Below are positions 29,719 to 45,200 of a stretch of 64,000 nt of DNA, in pieces. Both the position numbers and the translations under genes were made by a program. Source of the DNA: Vanilla planifolia (lineage: Eukaryota > Streptophyta > Magnoliopsida > Asparagales > Orchidaceae); the NCBI GenBank assembly GCA_023846275.1, contig CM043874.1, forward strand, positions 29,423,630-29,487,629, read 5' to 3'. How positions within the stretch are numbered: the stretch's first letter is position 1; every line of letters begins with the position of its first letter. The notes under the pieces are model-generated. The model was not told where the DNA came from. It saw only the letters and a program-made list of their open reading frames with translations, and ran no database searches.

Positions 29719-32700
29719 TCACCCTATCTTACAAAAATGTTGTTATGAAATTTAGAACAATTTTTGGTACTACCGTAGCATATCTTCATTTACTCCCTAG
29801 GTTGGTCCCTATTTTATTTGATTCTTTTTAAGAACTTTTGTCTTAGGATTACTTTATTTCACAATCTCTTTTCTTTCTTTGGTAGGGTTCTATCTAATTA
29901 TCTCTAATAAGACATGTTAGGTTGAATTTCAATCTCATCTTGATCATATTTAATTACATAAGATGAATCAAGTATATATCTTCTCAATGAGGATACATAG
30001 CAAATATTATGTTCACTCAAAATTTTATTAAGCAAGGCTACTCATTATGTAATTGGTCTAATTATTTTTAATATTAAAAAAACCAAATACATTTAGGTTT
30101 TAGTTGACCTGCTCTATCAAATCTAATAACATCTTTTTAGTGGACTCACTTTAAGGAACACATGCTCCCCTTCCTAGAATTCATCATCCTTATATTTTTT
30201 GTCAAAGTACTTCTTTTGTCAATCTTGGGTAGTTTGGATTCTATCCTTGATTATTCTAACTTTTTTGATGGCTTTATCATCAAATTCATTTCAAATTAAT
30301 TATCTTTCCTAATCCTCAAGTTAGTATAAAGAAGATAAACACTTCCTTCCATACAAGGCTTTAAAAAAGCCATACCAAACTAATGTGGAAGATATTTGAT
30401 TATTGTTTTAGTTTAGCATCAAATCCTCAAGCTTTTTTATTATTCTTTTAATCTATAATTATTTGAGGGAAAAAAGCTATGCTGAGTCTTAATAGAGTCC
30501 CAAAAGGTTTCTACACTTTTCTCCAAAATTAGGAGATATATTTGAGATCTCTGTCAATGATTATTACTTTTGGAATACTATGTCATCTTACAATCTACTG
30601 TGCATACAATTGAGCTAATTTTTATATGAAATAACTAGTCTTAATATCTAGTAAGTGTGCAAGTTTAGTCAGTCTATCCATAATCACTTATGTAGAATTA
30701 TATTTAAAAAGAGTCTTGGGTAGTCTAAATAAAAATCCATAGCTACAAATTCTCACTTACACTTAAAACTAGGCAAAGGTTGTAATAAACTATTAGGTTT
30801 TTGTTATTCAATATTGATTTGTTGACAAATAAGATATTTGTACACCCATTATGTCACATCTCTTTTCTTCCATGTTATCAATAATTTTGTTTCAGCTCTT
30901 GATACATTTTTTTACTACCCAGATGGATGGAGTACTTGGAGCTATAAGCTTTAGATAATAACAATCATCAAAGCATTTGATGGCCAAAGATACACAACAT
31001 TTTCTAAAATCTTAATGCACTATCACATTAAGGGTAAAATATTCTCTTCCATTGTAATTCTCTAGATCATCTTTGATATTCCTATCCTAAGAAGGATCCT
31101 CCTTAATAGAATAAGCTAATTAGGTCTCACCAAAAGTTATTAAAACCAACCAACATTTTAGTACACAACTTCTTCCAATTACAATCTATCGATCTCAAAA
31201 CAATTATGTTTATGTTCTACCTACTTGCTTAGGGAACACAGGTTTCCTTGTTACTTAAATACTTGGTGACAACATTCGCTTTGCTTGTAGAGTAATTTAT
31301 TATTAGATCATAATTTTTGATAAATTTTAGCTATCTTCTTTTTCTTAAATTTGATCACATTTTAAGGAAAAAGGTACTTCAAAGTTTAGAGATATGTAAA
31401 TATCTCACATTTCATCCCATAAGAATAATGTCCCTTTTGAAGCAAAGATTATAACTTGCAATTCTAAGCCATGTATAGGATAATATCCATCAAGTCCCTT
31501 AAGTGACACCAAAATTGGAGCTGTGGTTAATTTTCTTTCAATATCACCAAACTAGTTTCAAATTTTTGCATTCCATTCAAATTGTACTACTTTTTGTATC
31601 AGTATAGTATATATGGAGGCAATCTAAAAGATTCTCTATACAAAGTTTTGATAATAATTGGCTAAGCCAAGAATACACTAATTCACTGAAATTGGAATAG
31701 GTTTAGAATAATAAAAAATTATAAATATCTTCTAAGGAATCAATCATAAGAACACAACTTAGGATAGCCAACACCTATATCTCCTTATCCTTTTCTTAAT
31801 CACATCCTTGTTACCACTTTCAACATTCACATTCCTTCACTTAATTAATTTCTCTAAAGCAATTGTTATAGAATTAAGTTGGCACCAACACAAGAATTAA
31901 GAATTTCTATCTCTTTCTAACTTACACTTCACACAATTCTTATAAGGAGAAAGCATTAAGAGACCTAAGAAAAATTTCTCTAAGTACAACAGCTATTCCA
32001 TGCTAGATAATTCTTTCAATTTAAATGATTAATTTAACTTTCCCCATCACACTCCTTAGAGACTTATTTTAATCTCCTAATCCATACAAATACACTCCTT
32101 AGTTAGAATTTTCTTTTTATCGAATGAACTCTTGAGTTAGGAGTTTCCTTCCTTAAGTATCAATAAGACATTAAGACTTTATTATTTACACTCTTTCTTT
32201 TCAACTAAAAATTTCACCATTTAGTTACCCCTCTTAACATAGTGTCATTGCTATGCTTCTCATATCATCCTCAAGAATAAGATCTCTAACAACCAAATGT
32301 GATAGAACAACCATTATTCTATTAGTCCAACTATTGTCCAAAGAAATATATTGTAACTTAAGTGTATCACATCCATCAACCCTTATCCTCACCTAGTTAT
32401 AAGTTTTACTTCACTTCTTTCTCTTACTTACTCTGAAGTTGAATTTACCCCTCTATTTCTTTACTCATCCTCCTTTATATTATCACAATAATTTGTAAGA
32501 AAATTTTGTCTCACAATAATGACAATAATCACATAGGACATCACTTCTAATTACTAACAATTTTTTTAAATGGTGATATTATTAAAGTAATTGCAATCCT
32601 TCACATCTCTAAAATCTCTCAAGTCAATCTTCATAAATCACATCTTGTACAAAATTGTCAATTATTAATTCCACTTTTAGCAACTCTGTTATCAATTTCA

Positions 32701-33528
32701 TTTTTCTAATAAAGATGCTAGTCTAATCTTCTTAATAGTTTCATAAAAGCCTTTATCACATGCACAATCCATAAATAAGTTTGCTTTTTATGGGTATTGT
32801 AGTTACCAAAACATATTTTCTATCATACTTTAGGTTCTTTTCATATCATGTTTGAACAATTTCCTTTCCACTATCAAAAAGAATTAATGAATTCTCTTAT
32901 TTTTGACCTCCTCAACAATCACACCAAAATAGACTTCAAATATTGGAATCCATCTACTAGTACAATTGTAACAAAGAAAACATGTCATTTGAACAAATAG
33001 AAAATATCTACATATTCAAATCTCATATACCAATTACCACATCTACATTACTAGGGATCAATAAGAAAGATGTAGTAATCATCTTGGTGGTTACAGATTT
33101 ATGTATGTTGATATTTTTTAGAATAACAATATGTAAAAGACCTTTACCAAGCTCAAGTTAATAGGAGGTGTCATAGCTTATATAATCATTCAAGGGACAT
33201 TCTGTAGCCACGTGGCCAAATTCTTTATAATTTTTATTATTAAAAGAATTTAAATCTACTAAGTCTTTTCTAGTCTCAAACCTAAATACACTTTTTAAAA
33301 AGGATATTACTCTTATCTTCTTAACATTTTATCTTATTCTTTCACAACTATGATCTAGATTTCATCTCTTAATATCTTCTTCTTACATTTTATTCTTAGT
33401 TCATTTAATTACATAATTTAAATTTTTAGTATTAAGAAAACATCACTCAAACTAATGTGTATGCTATTATAATGTCCTCACTCAAAAGCCAATTAATATT
33501 TTTTCCAACCTTGGTTTTAATACCACCA

Positions 33529-35714
33529 TGTCTAGTTTTACCCAACATCGATCAACACAACTTTCATAATACAAATATATCAAGTTAAATCAAAGCTCAT
33601 AGTATTAAAAGGAGAACAATTATTACTAAAATAAGTGTAGGTGACATAAAAATTAACAATAACTTTGAAGCATTTCAACATCAATAGCAAAGCATAGAAA
33701 ATAAATAGTTATCGTACTATAGGTAAGTTTGAAAGTGATACTAATATAAAAATTTGTAATAAAATATAAATATACAAATACATATATAATATCTCTCACA
33801 CTCACCAAATACATCAATGTCTTAGCCCTAGGGTTCTAAGTTCTCATTTAAGGACACCTTAGTTTGATGGGTGTCAGCATAATATCTTGAAATGTAAGAA
33901 ATGAGGATTATATGCTCAAGAGGCAAACATTTAAATACATATAATAAAGTAGCATAACGAGCAAATTAGCTAAGCAGTGCACTAGAATAGTGAACCAAAG
34001 AATGCATGGTAGTCTATAGAAAAAAAACTATAACAATGTGTATATGGCCATATACATGAATATCTAAATTGTCATAAATATATAATACTTCTTGTTATAC
34101 TTTTCTTTCATTTTTACATTTAATCATTTTTTATTTTGATCATTTTCATTAATTTTATTTTGCATATTCATTCTTCCTATAGGGCCATTGTAACCTATCA
34201 CATATGCAAAAAAATACAATGTTATGTAAAGTTCACATCATAAGATATTCCATAATAATATTAAGAAATATTTAACGTCTCACATACATCACAATTAATT
34301 AGTTTGTCTATCTGATAGTTCTAAGATGTCTCTTATATTACTTTTTCTTTTCTTTTATTAGTTTTTCTCATTCTCTACAATAATTAGCATGAATTTTTAT
34401 CAATAATAAGCCAATCTTTAATATAAAAATACTTTTTAAAAGGTTTACATAACAAATTATCCTTTTTTTATTATCATCATATCATATAACATGATCAACC
34501 CTATTAAACTATACAATTATGACTTTAAAATGATTAAATAATTACATTATTGTGATCATACTAGTCCAATATCATTATCAACCTAAGATAGTCAAGCTTG
34601 TATTAGGGATTGGATAAATAGTTTGTAATAAATCTATTCATTAAATAATCATACTAATTTAATTCACAATTCATACTATATGATACATGATTTAGTTATA
34701 TTCTAATATCCAATCATATGGTATGATATCACATATCATACTATATAATTCATGCTTGATGTTAGTTGGATAACAAATTGTAATACTGATCTCTATTAAG
34801 CCATAAAAAATCATATCATACAAGTCCAATTCATGTTTTATACCATTTTGATCAATTTTTTAATATACAGTACCATATCTCGATCATTCTAGTTTGTTTA
34901 GCCTTTTATACTTGTATGATGAGTAATATATTTATAAAATAAAATTATGTTATTATACTAGTATGATAAATTGATCATATCAATATGAGTTTTAACTAAA
35001 TCCTTTTTAACACTTATTAAAAAACCTATCCAATGCTTGTTTCCATGGTCATATTAGTACGATCCAATCAATCATTCTCTATTATCATTTCATTCAAAAG
35101 TTGTAATAGCCTCTAACTTCTTCTGACTCCTCACTAGAACTCATATGCAGCCTTTACTTGATATTTAAATAAATTTATACATTCATTGAGGAAAAAGCTT
35201 ATATAGGATCCTTATCTTTCCATGTTACATTTGCAAAATAAAGCTAAAATTGCTTTCTTTCATGTAGGCTTTCTCCTTTTTCCAATCTCTTTATTTTTTG
35301 CAAGGTATGAAGCCTCTTTCTTTTCCTTCTTCCTCTCTGGCTTCCTCTCACTCTCCATCTACTCTCCCCCTCTCTCCCTCTCTCTTGAAGTTTTCCTCAA
35401 ACACAACATTTTAGTGTTAAGGGAGAAACTTATCCTCTTTTTAAATAAGAGGATTAAAATAAGCCCCTTTTATTTATAATATTTTTGTAATTTATAAAAA
35501 ATTAAATTCTCCTATAAAAATTATAAATTATGTACTAATAGTTTCCTCATAATCAAACATAATATTATGCTTAAATATAAAATCCAACTACTACTATTTT
35601 GACACATTTTTCAAAGCACTCTTAATTAGATGTATTTTCAAATTTTAAACTTGTAGTACATATATAAAATATATTTTGAGAGGATATAAGAGTTTATTTA
35701 GGTTCATTGTCACA
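33529..35714 (-). repeat. 5' LTR (copy B) of the long-LTR gypsy fossil
   Basis: About 2.2 kb, bounded inside by TGTCTAG next to the primer site and outside by TTGTCACA. It carries a palindrome with TATGATA and TATCATA arms at 34722-34740 and a CTCTC-rich tract near 35340-35385, as in the other copies. The open frame at 35222-35479 is not a gene. Confidence 0.75.
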
Positions 35715-38700
35715 TCAAAATTCGCAACTTTATCCCAAGTAGGGTCACTGGCTATAGGAAGTAAAGGAGAATTAAGTGATGTCAGTTGAAGGTTGGTGAT
35801 GGTCAATAATAGGTGGAGCTTGAGTTAGGAGGTTATGGTATGGAGGGGAAGATTAATCAACTGTGATAATTAGGGAGGAGGATGTTTAGTGAGGTGGCAT
35901 GAGGAGCTCAAGTGAGGTAATGGAAAAAAATGTTGGAAATCAACTTTGGAGTGGTTTCAATGGTAGGGCTATTATGCTTGGGTATAGTGATGATTAAAGG
36001 ATGGCTGTGAAGAAGCATAAGATGGGTTGATTGACATTAAATAGTGGGGAGTGGGACAATGAGTACTAAGATTAATTGGAATGGAGAATGGCATATTGGT
36101 TGACTAGTTTGACCTTTTTAAGATTAAGGTTTGGAATTTTAGGTATTTAGGTTTTATGAATTTTAGATTTTTGGAAGTATAAAAAAATGGTATGATAACA
36201 AATTATTAGGAATACTATTAAAAATTATGCTACAAAATTTGGTAATGATTTTTTCTCTCAACTTTTAGATCCTCAATGCTCACCATCTTAAATGCCAATT
36301 CAAATTCCACCAATTTGGATTTTGTTCACTAATGGCTTTGCCCCAAAACCTTAGTTTGAAAACTTAAATTACAATAGATAAAGTAAATGTTAGAGTTCAA
36401 AATATCACTATTCATTGAGTCCAACTACAAGCCATGTGCTACCTTAAATGAAGTGCAGCATCAGAAAAAACTAGGGTAAGAAATTTTAATAAATTTAAAC
36501 TATTAGATGTTGAAAAGAATAATATTAAAAAGTAATCAATGATCTTAAGGAGAGAGGAGTTACAAAATAATAATTTTACTCTAAATATATTTTGAGAAAT
36601 TTTTAAAGATTTTTCAAGATTTTAAGGTATTATATAATATGATATTATAGGATTATATAGTAGATCAAGTGAGAGAATCAATCAAATGAATAGATTTATA
36701 AGATGAGAATATATTATACAAGCATGATTTGATGATGTAAAGTTTAGTCAGTGCATTATTGCTATAGTTCAAAAAAATCTAATAGGTTAAAAAAGGGTTT
36801 ACCATATAATTTGATCATGGAGTATCACATAATATGATTATTTGAAGAGACAAAATGAAATTGGGAGAATTTCAAACACACACAAAAGTGGGTTGAAAAT
36901 TGAAGGTTCAACAAGAGAGGAGTGAATTATTAGGAAAAAAATTTTACTTTCTTACAAAATATTTCAAGAAAATATTTAAAATAAATTTTAGTAAGGTTTA
37001 ACGAACATATAAAAGTGATTTTTTATAAATTTTAATTTTATTTTAAAACATATTATGTTTTATAAAAATTATGTAATTAAAAAATTAATAATAATTAAAA
37101 ATTTATACAAACGATTTTTAAGTAGTTCGACTTATAAAATAAACCTATATCCACCCCGACAAAAATCAGGCAAATCCAAACATAATACAAGTCTTTCACT
37201 AAAAGATGGGTAGACTAAACCCTTACAACAAATAAACAATCGAGAAAGGTTATTACGACTTTACAATGAAATAAGGAAGGTAAGCTACAATGATCTAATA
37301 ACAAATGAAAATAAAAGAAAAACATTCAATGACATAAAATCAAAATTAATACTAACAAAATATTGTGTTTGATGAAATGATTAAAGAGGTACAAGTATTT
37401 TAATTAAATTAATTAAGAATAAAGAAATTGATTACTTAGCTAATTTGAGAAGGAAATAATTTTAGAAGTTTGACAAGTGAATGATGTAGTAGCGTATGGA
37501 AGTGACGAAATGGGAATGAGCTACTAATGGCTTGAATATTTTTTCTTAAAATATTTTTATCATATAAAAATTTCTCTTTATTTCATGCAAAAATTCTCCT
37601 ATTTATAGATAATTTGTAATAGCTAAAAGCACCTAACAAACATCCAATTGAGTTGTTACAATTTTTTTGTAACTTTTACAATATTTTAATTAAAAATTAA
37701 TAATTAAAAAACATAGATGACTCAAAATAATGATTAAAATAACCATTACACATGATCTATTTGATCAGAATGATCCATGCTTGTTCGATCACAAAAATTG
37801 CCTAATTAGACATATGACAGTAAACTAGTGTTGTTTAGAAATATGAAATTAATATGGGTTGTTAGATCTAAAATGTGATCGAAAGGCTGGATTTAGATCC
37901 TATGTGCATTATTAATAAGGATCATGCGATCGTAAAATTGGAGCGATCAGATGGAGGATATAATAAGGTATTATAAAAATATGAATGAGGCCAGGATTGT
38001 TCGATTGCAAAATTACCAAATCAGAAGACCATTGTTCCTTTGGAAATTAAGAAAGGCATGCAAAAGTAAGGTGGAGTTTTAGTCCTACATGGTGAAGTAG
38101 ACTTTGGAATGTTGGTTTTATATGTTTAATGACTAAGAAAGCCTATTCAAGGTTGGCTACTCTTGGTTTGCTTGGGTGGTCATCACCCTTATAGCCAATG
38201 ATTAATTACACTTAATCTATGAAAGCAGGATTAATAACCTAATTTGAAATGGAATGTTTGGGATTGGTTACAGAAAGCATTTGGTGTACCGAATTGTAGC
38301 TGTTCACTATAGTGAGCGAGATGGTTTAAGCATTAATTGCTTGTACAAATGGGCTATTTTTTGTTATTAAATTTTCTACTAATTACTTAATATTATTAAC
38401 ATATTTTTTTGTAATAGATTAATTAAAGATTTCAAAAATATTATTAAGATAAAATAATGGTCCAAATAATCAAAGAAGATAGATAAAAAATATTAAAAAC
38501 CTAAATGTTATTCTAAGATTAAGTTTAATTTAATTTATACATCTAATGATAAATATTTTAATTAAGCTTAACGTTATAATTAAAATAAAATTTAAATACC
38601 TAAAATTAAGTTCAAAATTTATCCCTTAGTAATTTGTCATTCCAATCAAGATGATCTTCATGAGATTTGATATTTCTGCATCTTCTTTTTAGTTCTCCCA

Positions 38701-39289
38701 TAATTACAAGTATCAACTGCCTAAAATTTGAAAATATTCTTAAATAAATTTATTAGAAATACTTATAGTTTATTATTATCAAACAAAGTACCATGACTAG
38801 GGGTTAACAATACAACAATTGTCTCTTTTTGATGATAACAAAACCTTTAATAAAATTGACAAAAGTATAAACTATTTATAAAAAAATATGTTAAATAATT
38901 AAAGATAAACTCTCTCTACATGTATGTCATGATTAGATTAATGCTCCTTAATTTATACTTATTCTTTCAATTTTTATTTTCTCCCCCTTTTTGTTATCAC
39001 TAAAAAAGATAATTTAAATTTTATAAATTATTTATAATATTAAATTTTATTAAATTATCAATCAATTGAACATCTAATAATTTTTTAAAACAAAAAATAT
39101 CTCTTCTACAAATGTTTTAAATACTTTTCTCAAAATGATTTGTGTCATTTTTGCAACTTGATTTTAAAAAAAATTAAAAAAGGTTTTACTATTTGATGTT
39201 GTATGACAAAAATATAAAGAAAAGGATTTGAGTGACTCCCTCAGAGAAATCTAGGAATGAATATGTTGTAAATAAGGGGAACACCACAT
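35715..39289. other. AT-rich intergenic stretch, probably partly LTR debris
   Basis: No domain or host exon is recognised. Segment 35715-36130 is less AT-rich and purine-rich on the plus strand. At about 37119-37155 the module AAGTAGTTCGACTTA is followed by ATATCCACCCCGAC, matching the module near 25935 and 52019. The right end should hold the 5' LTR of the plus-strand gypsy element whose primer site is at 39293, but I could not match it to a partner LTR. Confidence 0.5.
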
Positions 39290-42200
39290 GAATGGTATCA
39301 GAGCAGTTGAAGTCTTAGGGAGAGAATTTGAGAAAATTAAGACATCAACACTAAGTGCAAAAGTTTTGAAAAGGGTAAAGACAAGTAACAACTTAGGTGT
39401 GGAATTAGAAAAGAAATGAAAACCTATGTGGTAAGCATGAGTAGATCTTTTAGAGGAGAAAACACACTTGTTGCACCTTTTCATGATTATGCTTGATGTT
39501 TTTTATGTTTAAAAAGTATGAAAAAACAACCTTCTAAATATAAAAATTGTAAGTGTTTTTAGAATACCATTCATTGATTATTTACATGATCATATGACAT
39601 GATAAGTATGAAATAAAGGACAAAAAAACTATAGAAGAAATCATATCGTTCGATATCAAACAATATATAATATAATAAGAAAAGTAGAGAAGTAGTTCAA
39701 AAATTCAAACAGTATGATGCCACATTGTCCTAAGTATGATAATATGGGTGGGATTATAATAGAAATATATCAAATAATATGACAGAATGAAGAGAACTCT
39801 ACTTGAATGAAATATTGCAATAACTTGGATATGAGTAAATCATTATCGTGCAATATTAATTTGAAGGAGGCTTGGTCCACCAAAATGAGCTTGAATGTTG
39901 GGTTTCAATTAATATATGTACTATGTTGACTAGAAAGCTAATGGATGTTTTTACATCACACATGCCAAATGGTTACAAAAATAAGAAGTCTCGTCATTAT
40001 AAAGTTCAAATGTAGTTTATGCTCTTCTTTATGTGCGTGCACAAAAAATTCCCAAAATCTAAAAAATAAAGGAACAAATAAGATACGTTTGCACAACATA
40101 TGGAATGTCATTTTTTTGGCAATTTTCTTCATAATGCATTAAAATTAGCATTTTGCTAAATTAATCAAGATTCATCCAATTTGGATAACAAAGAGATATA
40201 TACCAAACAAATACCATGGCACAACTAAAAATCACATGTATACCATTCAACATTTGATCAAATACTAATAATATGGCTCATTTACTATCAAGCATGTAAA
40301 GGATGTAGCAATCAAATGTAAAGGATGAAGTGCTTGTCATTAGCTTACAAGATGATTGTCTATAGAATCCTCCAAAATAGTGAAGTCATCATGAAAGAAT
40401 GGAAAAAGGCATTATCATCAAAATGCATGAATTAATAATTGAATTTAATATCCCAAAAGTGGGGGTGATTATTTAGGGAATTATTTTGAGATTTAGAATT
40501 TAGCAATTGTTTAGATTTAAAAAAACATGATTTCGAAATAGGATTGGACATCTTAAAGAAGGAGAAAGTTTTAAATCATTTTAAAAAATAAGTAAATATA
40601 TTAATTACAAATTTTAGTGGTTATTATAAATTTTGAAGGATTTTTTGAGAAAATTATGTAGTGCCAAGAGGGATACAACACTTAAACAAAGGAAAGTAAG
40701 CTATAAAATTGAGTATATAAATTATTTCAAGTCCAATAATACTAAGTTAAGAGAAATCAAAAGTTTATAAACCTTAAAACAAAAGATTAGATATTTTGAA
40801 AAATTAAATAATACGTTTTATATAATTAGAATGCTCTAGAAATTAAATAAATATTGAAAATGGTTAAGAAATCATGAAATTGAAGCAAGGGATACAGTGT
40901 TTAAGGAAGCATGAAAAGGGAGTATCACAATGACCTAATATTAAGATGGATAAATAATAAAGAAATTATAATAAGGTTTTTAAATTAAAAAATATTAATA
41001 ATGTTAAAAGTTTATAGAAATAAGATGATAGGTAGATCTCGATAAAGAGAATATCATAAAATTGGATGGTGAAATTTTGGAAGTTAAGTTGATTGAAAAT
41101 TATAAAGGATATCATTAATCCTAAAGTTTTAATTAAAAATTTATTTATTTCTCTAAAACCTAAAACCCTAAACAAATGGCAAAGGGGAAAACTTAGTGAT
41201 TGATGAATCCAAGTGATGAAAATTGATAAAAGAGGAAGGGATGTGAATGTTAGCAGAAGAGGAAGAGTCTTTTGAGTGAATAGGTGTGATGGTTGAGCAT
41301 TAAGAAAAATTGGAAGAGAGGATGCATTAGTCAAATGTTTTAAAAGGATAGAAGTTCAACTATTGCAAGAGTTTTTAAAAATTAGGTAAATTTCATAAGT
41401 GTAGCTATCGAGCCAAGACATGAGGAAAGAGAAGATGGGAAAGAAATTGGTAGAATTGTGTTGTGCAACTCAGACAAAAGGGAAAATAAGGGTTAAAACT
41501 TTAGAATAAGAAGGAAAAGAATTCAAATTCAAGAAAAGAACAAATTTGTGAACAAAATCAATTGAAAGATGAGACTAATACAAATTAGAAAATGAGGTAG
41601 GTAGGTTTTCTACATGTATGCTTATGTTCTGATGTTGCTTGATGCTTAGTAACCTCAATAAGAATTACAATTTTAACTTGAGAAATCAAAAAAATGATTG
41701 GATTGCTTTCTTGTAATACCATTGGATGTTTATTTGTATGATTATTTGAGAATGATCATGTGTTAAAAGTTGATTCTTAATCTTATTGTGCATGAGCATG
41801 GCAAAAGTTCATGTTAAAGGCTTTCACTATTATTATATATATAACATGCTCCATATGATTAAAGAATCTAGTGGAAACAATGTTATATAAAAATTTAATT
41901 GTCCTAATAAGTGGAATTGGAAAAGAAAACACAAATTAGGAGTTAATAATAAGAGTTTGGTTGTAAAAGATAGGATATAATTTTTAAATTCGTATAAAAT
42001 GGTAGTCATCCAAAGTGGTGTATCTCATTTTAGAGGTGGAACCAAATAAGTCATCATTAGGTTGTTTCTCATCTCAAAGCACATTACAAAGGAGCCCATA
42101 ATGTTATAACGCTAATTGTTTAAAAGGGAAAAGAAAAATAATGAAAAATCTAAAAGAGATGGAATTTAAAGAAATTATTTGATTTCTTCTAAAAAAAGAT

Positions 42201-45200
42201 TGTGTGAATTTAAAAAAATGGAATTTATTCATATGCATTTTATCTATTTCTTTACATGTTTTACTATGTGATCTTTACCTAACATACAACATGACTCTAA
42301 GTTGATTTATTTATATGATTGCCATGAAGCTGGTGATGGTTGCCTCATCCTGTTTTATAGTCTAACATTTTGAGAAAAAGATGAGACATAGAATGAGACT
42401 CTAGGAGAGTGATGGAGGAGATAATACTTTCATTATTATGGTTATAAATATTTAGTTTTTTTATATCATGATGTATAAGTTATGACAACTATTTTTTTAA
42501 TTTGACTAGACATAGACATGTTATTTTTAGCTACAATAGTATTGTATGAATCTTATCTTTTAAAAGAAAGGAGCTAGTTTTATAAGGTTCAAACTTGGTT
42601 TTCAATTGTGACATGCGATTTGATTTATGTAAAAAGACTTTAAAACGAAGAAGATGATCGCGGCATTGCTTGGTAAGATAGGTGGTAACCAAATCAAAGA
42701 ACTTCATCATGCATGATAGTGGAGTCATTGTTAATGATATGCATGATATAGTTATCCAAAGACCCTTTATAGTGGTCAAGTCAGAATGACACAAATTCAA
42801 AAAAAGTTCACTTTAGCTATAACAAGGTATCAAACTATTGGAGAAAGTAATGATGTATTTGATGACCACATTAAAAAAGAAGAGTAAAATAATGTTTTAT
42901 AGATAAAGAGCTTTTAAAAGATTGAGCAAAAATTTAAATAAGTTAGGGAGATCTTGATATGTTGAAATGAATGGATTTATTAGGGAGGTCGTTCCTACGT
43001 AACACATCGAGAATAATGTCAATATCACTATAACGACTCATTGTGATCAACATCATGCTTGTCACAATAATCAAAGTTGAATAGCAGTTACCATGTTGAC
43101 CTCACTTGTTTTTATGTGATATTACATATAAAAGAAAACTTACAGAATATGATTATTCAAATCTTTTTTACATGTTCAAAGTATTAGTGGATAACCTTAA
43201 AAACAATGCCTAACATCTCTTTTGTTGGCCAACAAGACTTGAATACAATGCTCTTCAAGAAATTGAAAATATTGAACATTTGCCCAATTACTTATGGTGG
43301 CTAATAAATCACATTATGTGATTACTTCAAATTGCCTAGAGAGGTTGATCAGATCCATATACAAAGTATGGGACTTAAGTAAGAAAATTCATCCTACTTT
43401 TGTGAATACTCATGTAGTTTAGGTATATCTTAGAGTAATTAAACTAAAAAGTTGAACCACAATTGACATCACATAATCACCAAAATTGGTATAGATTGAA
43501 AAGAAGCAATAAAGATATCTAATTCAATATAGAAAGCATATGATGCTGATCTAAAACATAAATAATCTAGATAGACATGCTTCTAAAGCATTAATGCAAT
43601 AATATAGATGGAAACATATAAAATTATGTAGTTACAAAAAGATTAATCAATTTGTAAATCTTTAATGAGCTTACGTATTTTCAAAGATTGATCTTTAATT
43701 AGGTGATAATCAATAGGAAATCAAGGGAGAAGATATGTTGAACACATCTTTCAGACATGTTATAGCTAGTATAACCTACTGATGATTCAAGTCTTACTAA
43801 TTTTATTAATTCAAAGAGATGAATCCTCAAAGTATATTTATATTGGTTTTTCATAGTATTAATTGATGATATTTTAATTTTCTCTTTGAAGATGTGAAAC
43901 CTTTATAGGTTAAATCTTTGTTGTTGATTCAAGGTGCAATCGCATGAAAAATAATGAAAATAGATAACCTAGGTTACTTGAGGCTAGACCATGATATTGA
44001 TAGCAATAAGTTAGACCCTCAAGATTAGATACTTGAGGCAAACCTTCAAGTGTTAATGTTCAAGTTCAATTCTCAATTAAGATAACAATTAACTTTCTCT
44101 TTTGTGCTAAATGATGTTCGCATATATTAGTCACTCTATCAATCATAAATAGACCTTTAAAGGGTCCAAATCAAGAGAGATAAATCAATTTCTAAATCTC
44201 AGACCAATTCTTTTCTTCTTTTTGAGAGATAGATTTCTAGTTTTATTCATTGGCTTTCTTCTTTCTTGGTCATTCTTGATCTATGTGGATCCAAGATTTC
44301 TTTCACTATATATTATATAATTCCCCTCCTTGAAGCTCTTAATTAAGTATGTTTTTCTCACATTTATCTAAATCCAAATATGCATCAACACTCTCAAAGT
44401 CATGCTTAGTATCTAAAAGTTGTACTTTAGGTCCTCAAGGATAATAAGATCGATGTCAAATTCTTAAAATATAAATTGCCTTAGAAAAAATGGCTTTTAT
44501 CAGACACATTGTTAGTGTTGTTGGCATTTTAATAAGACCAAGTAATGCTATACATATTTGGAGATGCCTTAACTTAAAAGGGCATTATAAGAACTTTGCA
44601 AAGGGATTTTCTCTATTACTAAACCCTTATCTTATCTTATTAAAAAAGATATACTATACTTGATTGACTTAATTTTTATTAGTAAAGTTTTTGAAGGCTT
44701 TAAGGATTAGGAATCATCTTCTATTCTCACAGTTGTTTCATGTACCAATGATGTCTTGTATCAAGCTTGGAGTGTATTCTTTTACATTATGATAGAGTGA
44801 CAGCTTAGCCTCTAAGAAACTCAAGGTATATATATTAAGAAGTATTCCACTCATGTTAATGAGTTTACTATCTTTAGTTTTACTATGAAGTTTTAAAGGC
44901 ATTATTACTACATTGCAAAATCTTTATAGATCATAAGAGTTTGTATATCTTCACTCAAAATGAGTTAGATTTAAGGAAAATGCAATGGCTTAAGCTATTG
45001 AAGGACTATGATATGTAGATTTAGTATAATCAGGGCTAGGAAAATGTAGTTGAAAATGCATTAAGACGTTTTTAGCAAATGCAACAAGGAGGATCATTCA
45101 ATTGTAATAATTCATACACGAGATGGAATGACTTTAAGTTGACATCATATCATTAAGTAATGAGTATCATTAAGTAATGAGTCTATTTTGACTTCAATGA

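Larger units (their letters stand above)
27319..35714 (-). mobile_element. Ty3/gypsy (chromovirus-like) fossil with long LTRs
   Basis: The element has the full LTR-internal-LTR layout on the minus strand. LTRs lie at 27319-29718 and 33529-35714. A primer-binding-like word, TGGTATTAAAACCAAGGTTGG broken by position, lies at about 33503-33525 next to the right (5') LTR. Leftward come a gag or leader region, an RNase H tail at about 31270-31400 (SLKY-like start and a KANVV-like end), an integrase core segment (IIDRDLKYIS) at about 30530-30600, and an integrase C-terminal block (HVFLKVSPLK) at about 30120-30260. The HVFLKVSP block is typical of chromoviruses such as Tekay/Del. LTR divergence is large, so the insertion is old. 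It is broken, with many breaks. Confidence 0.8.
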
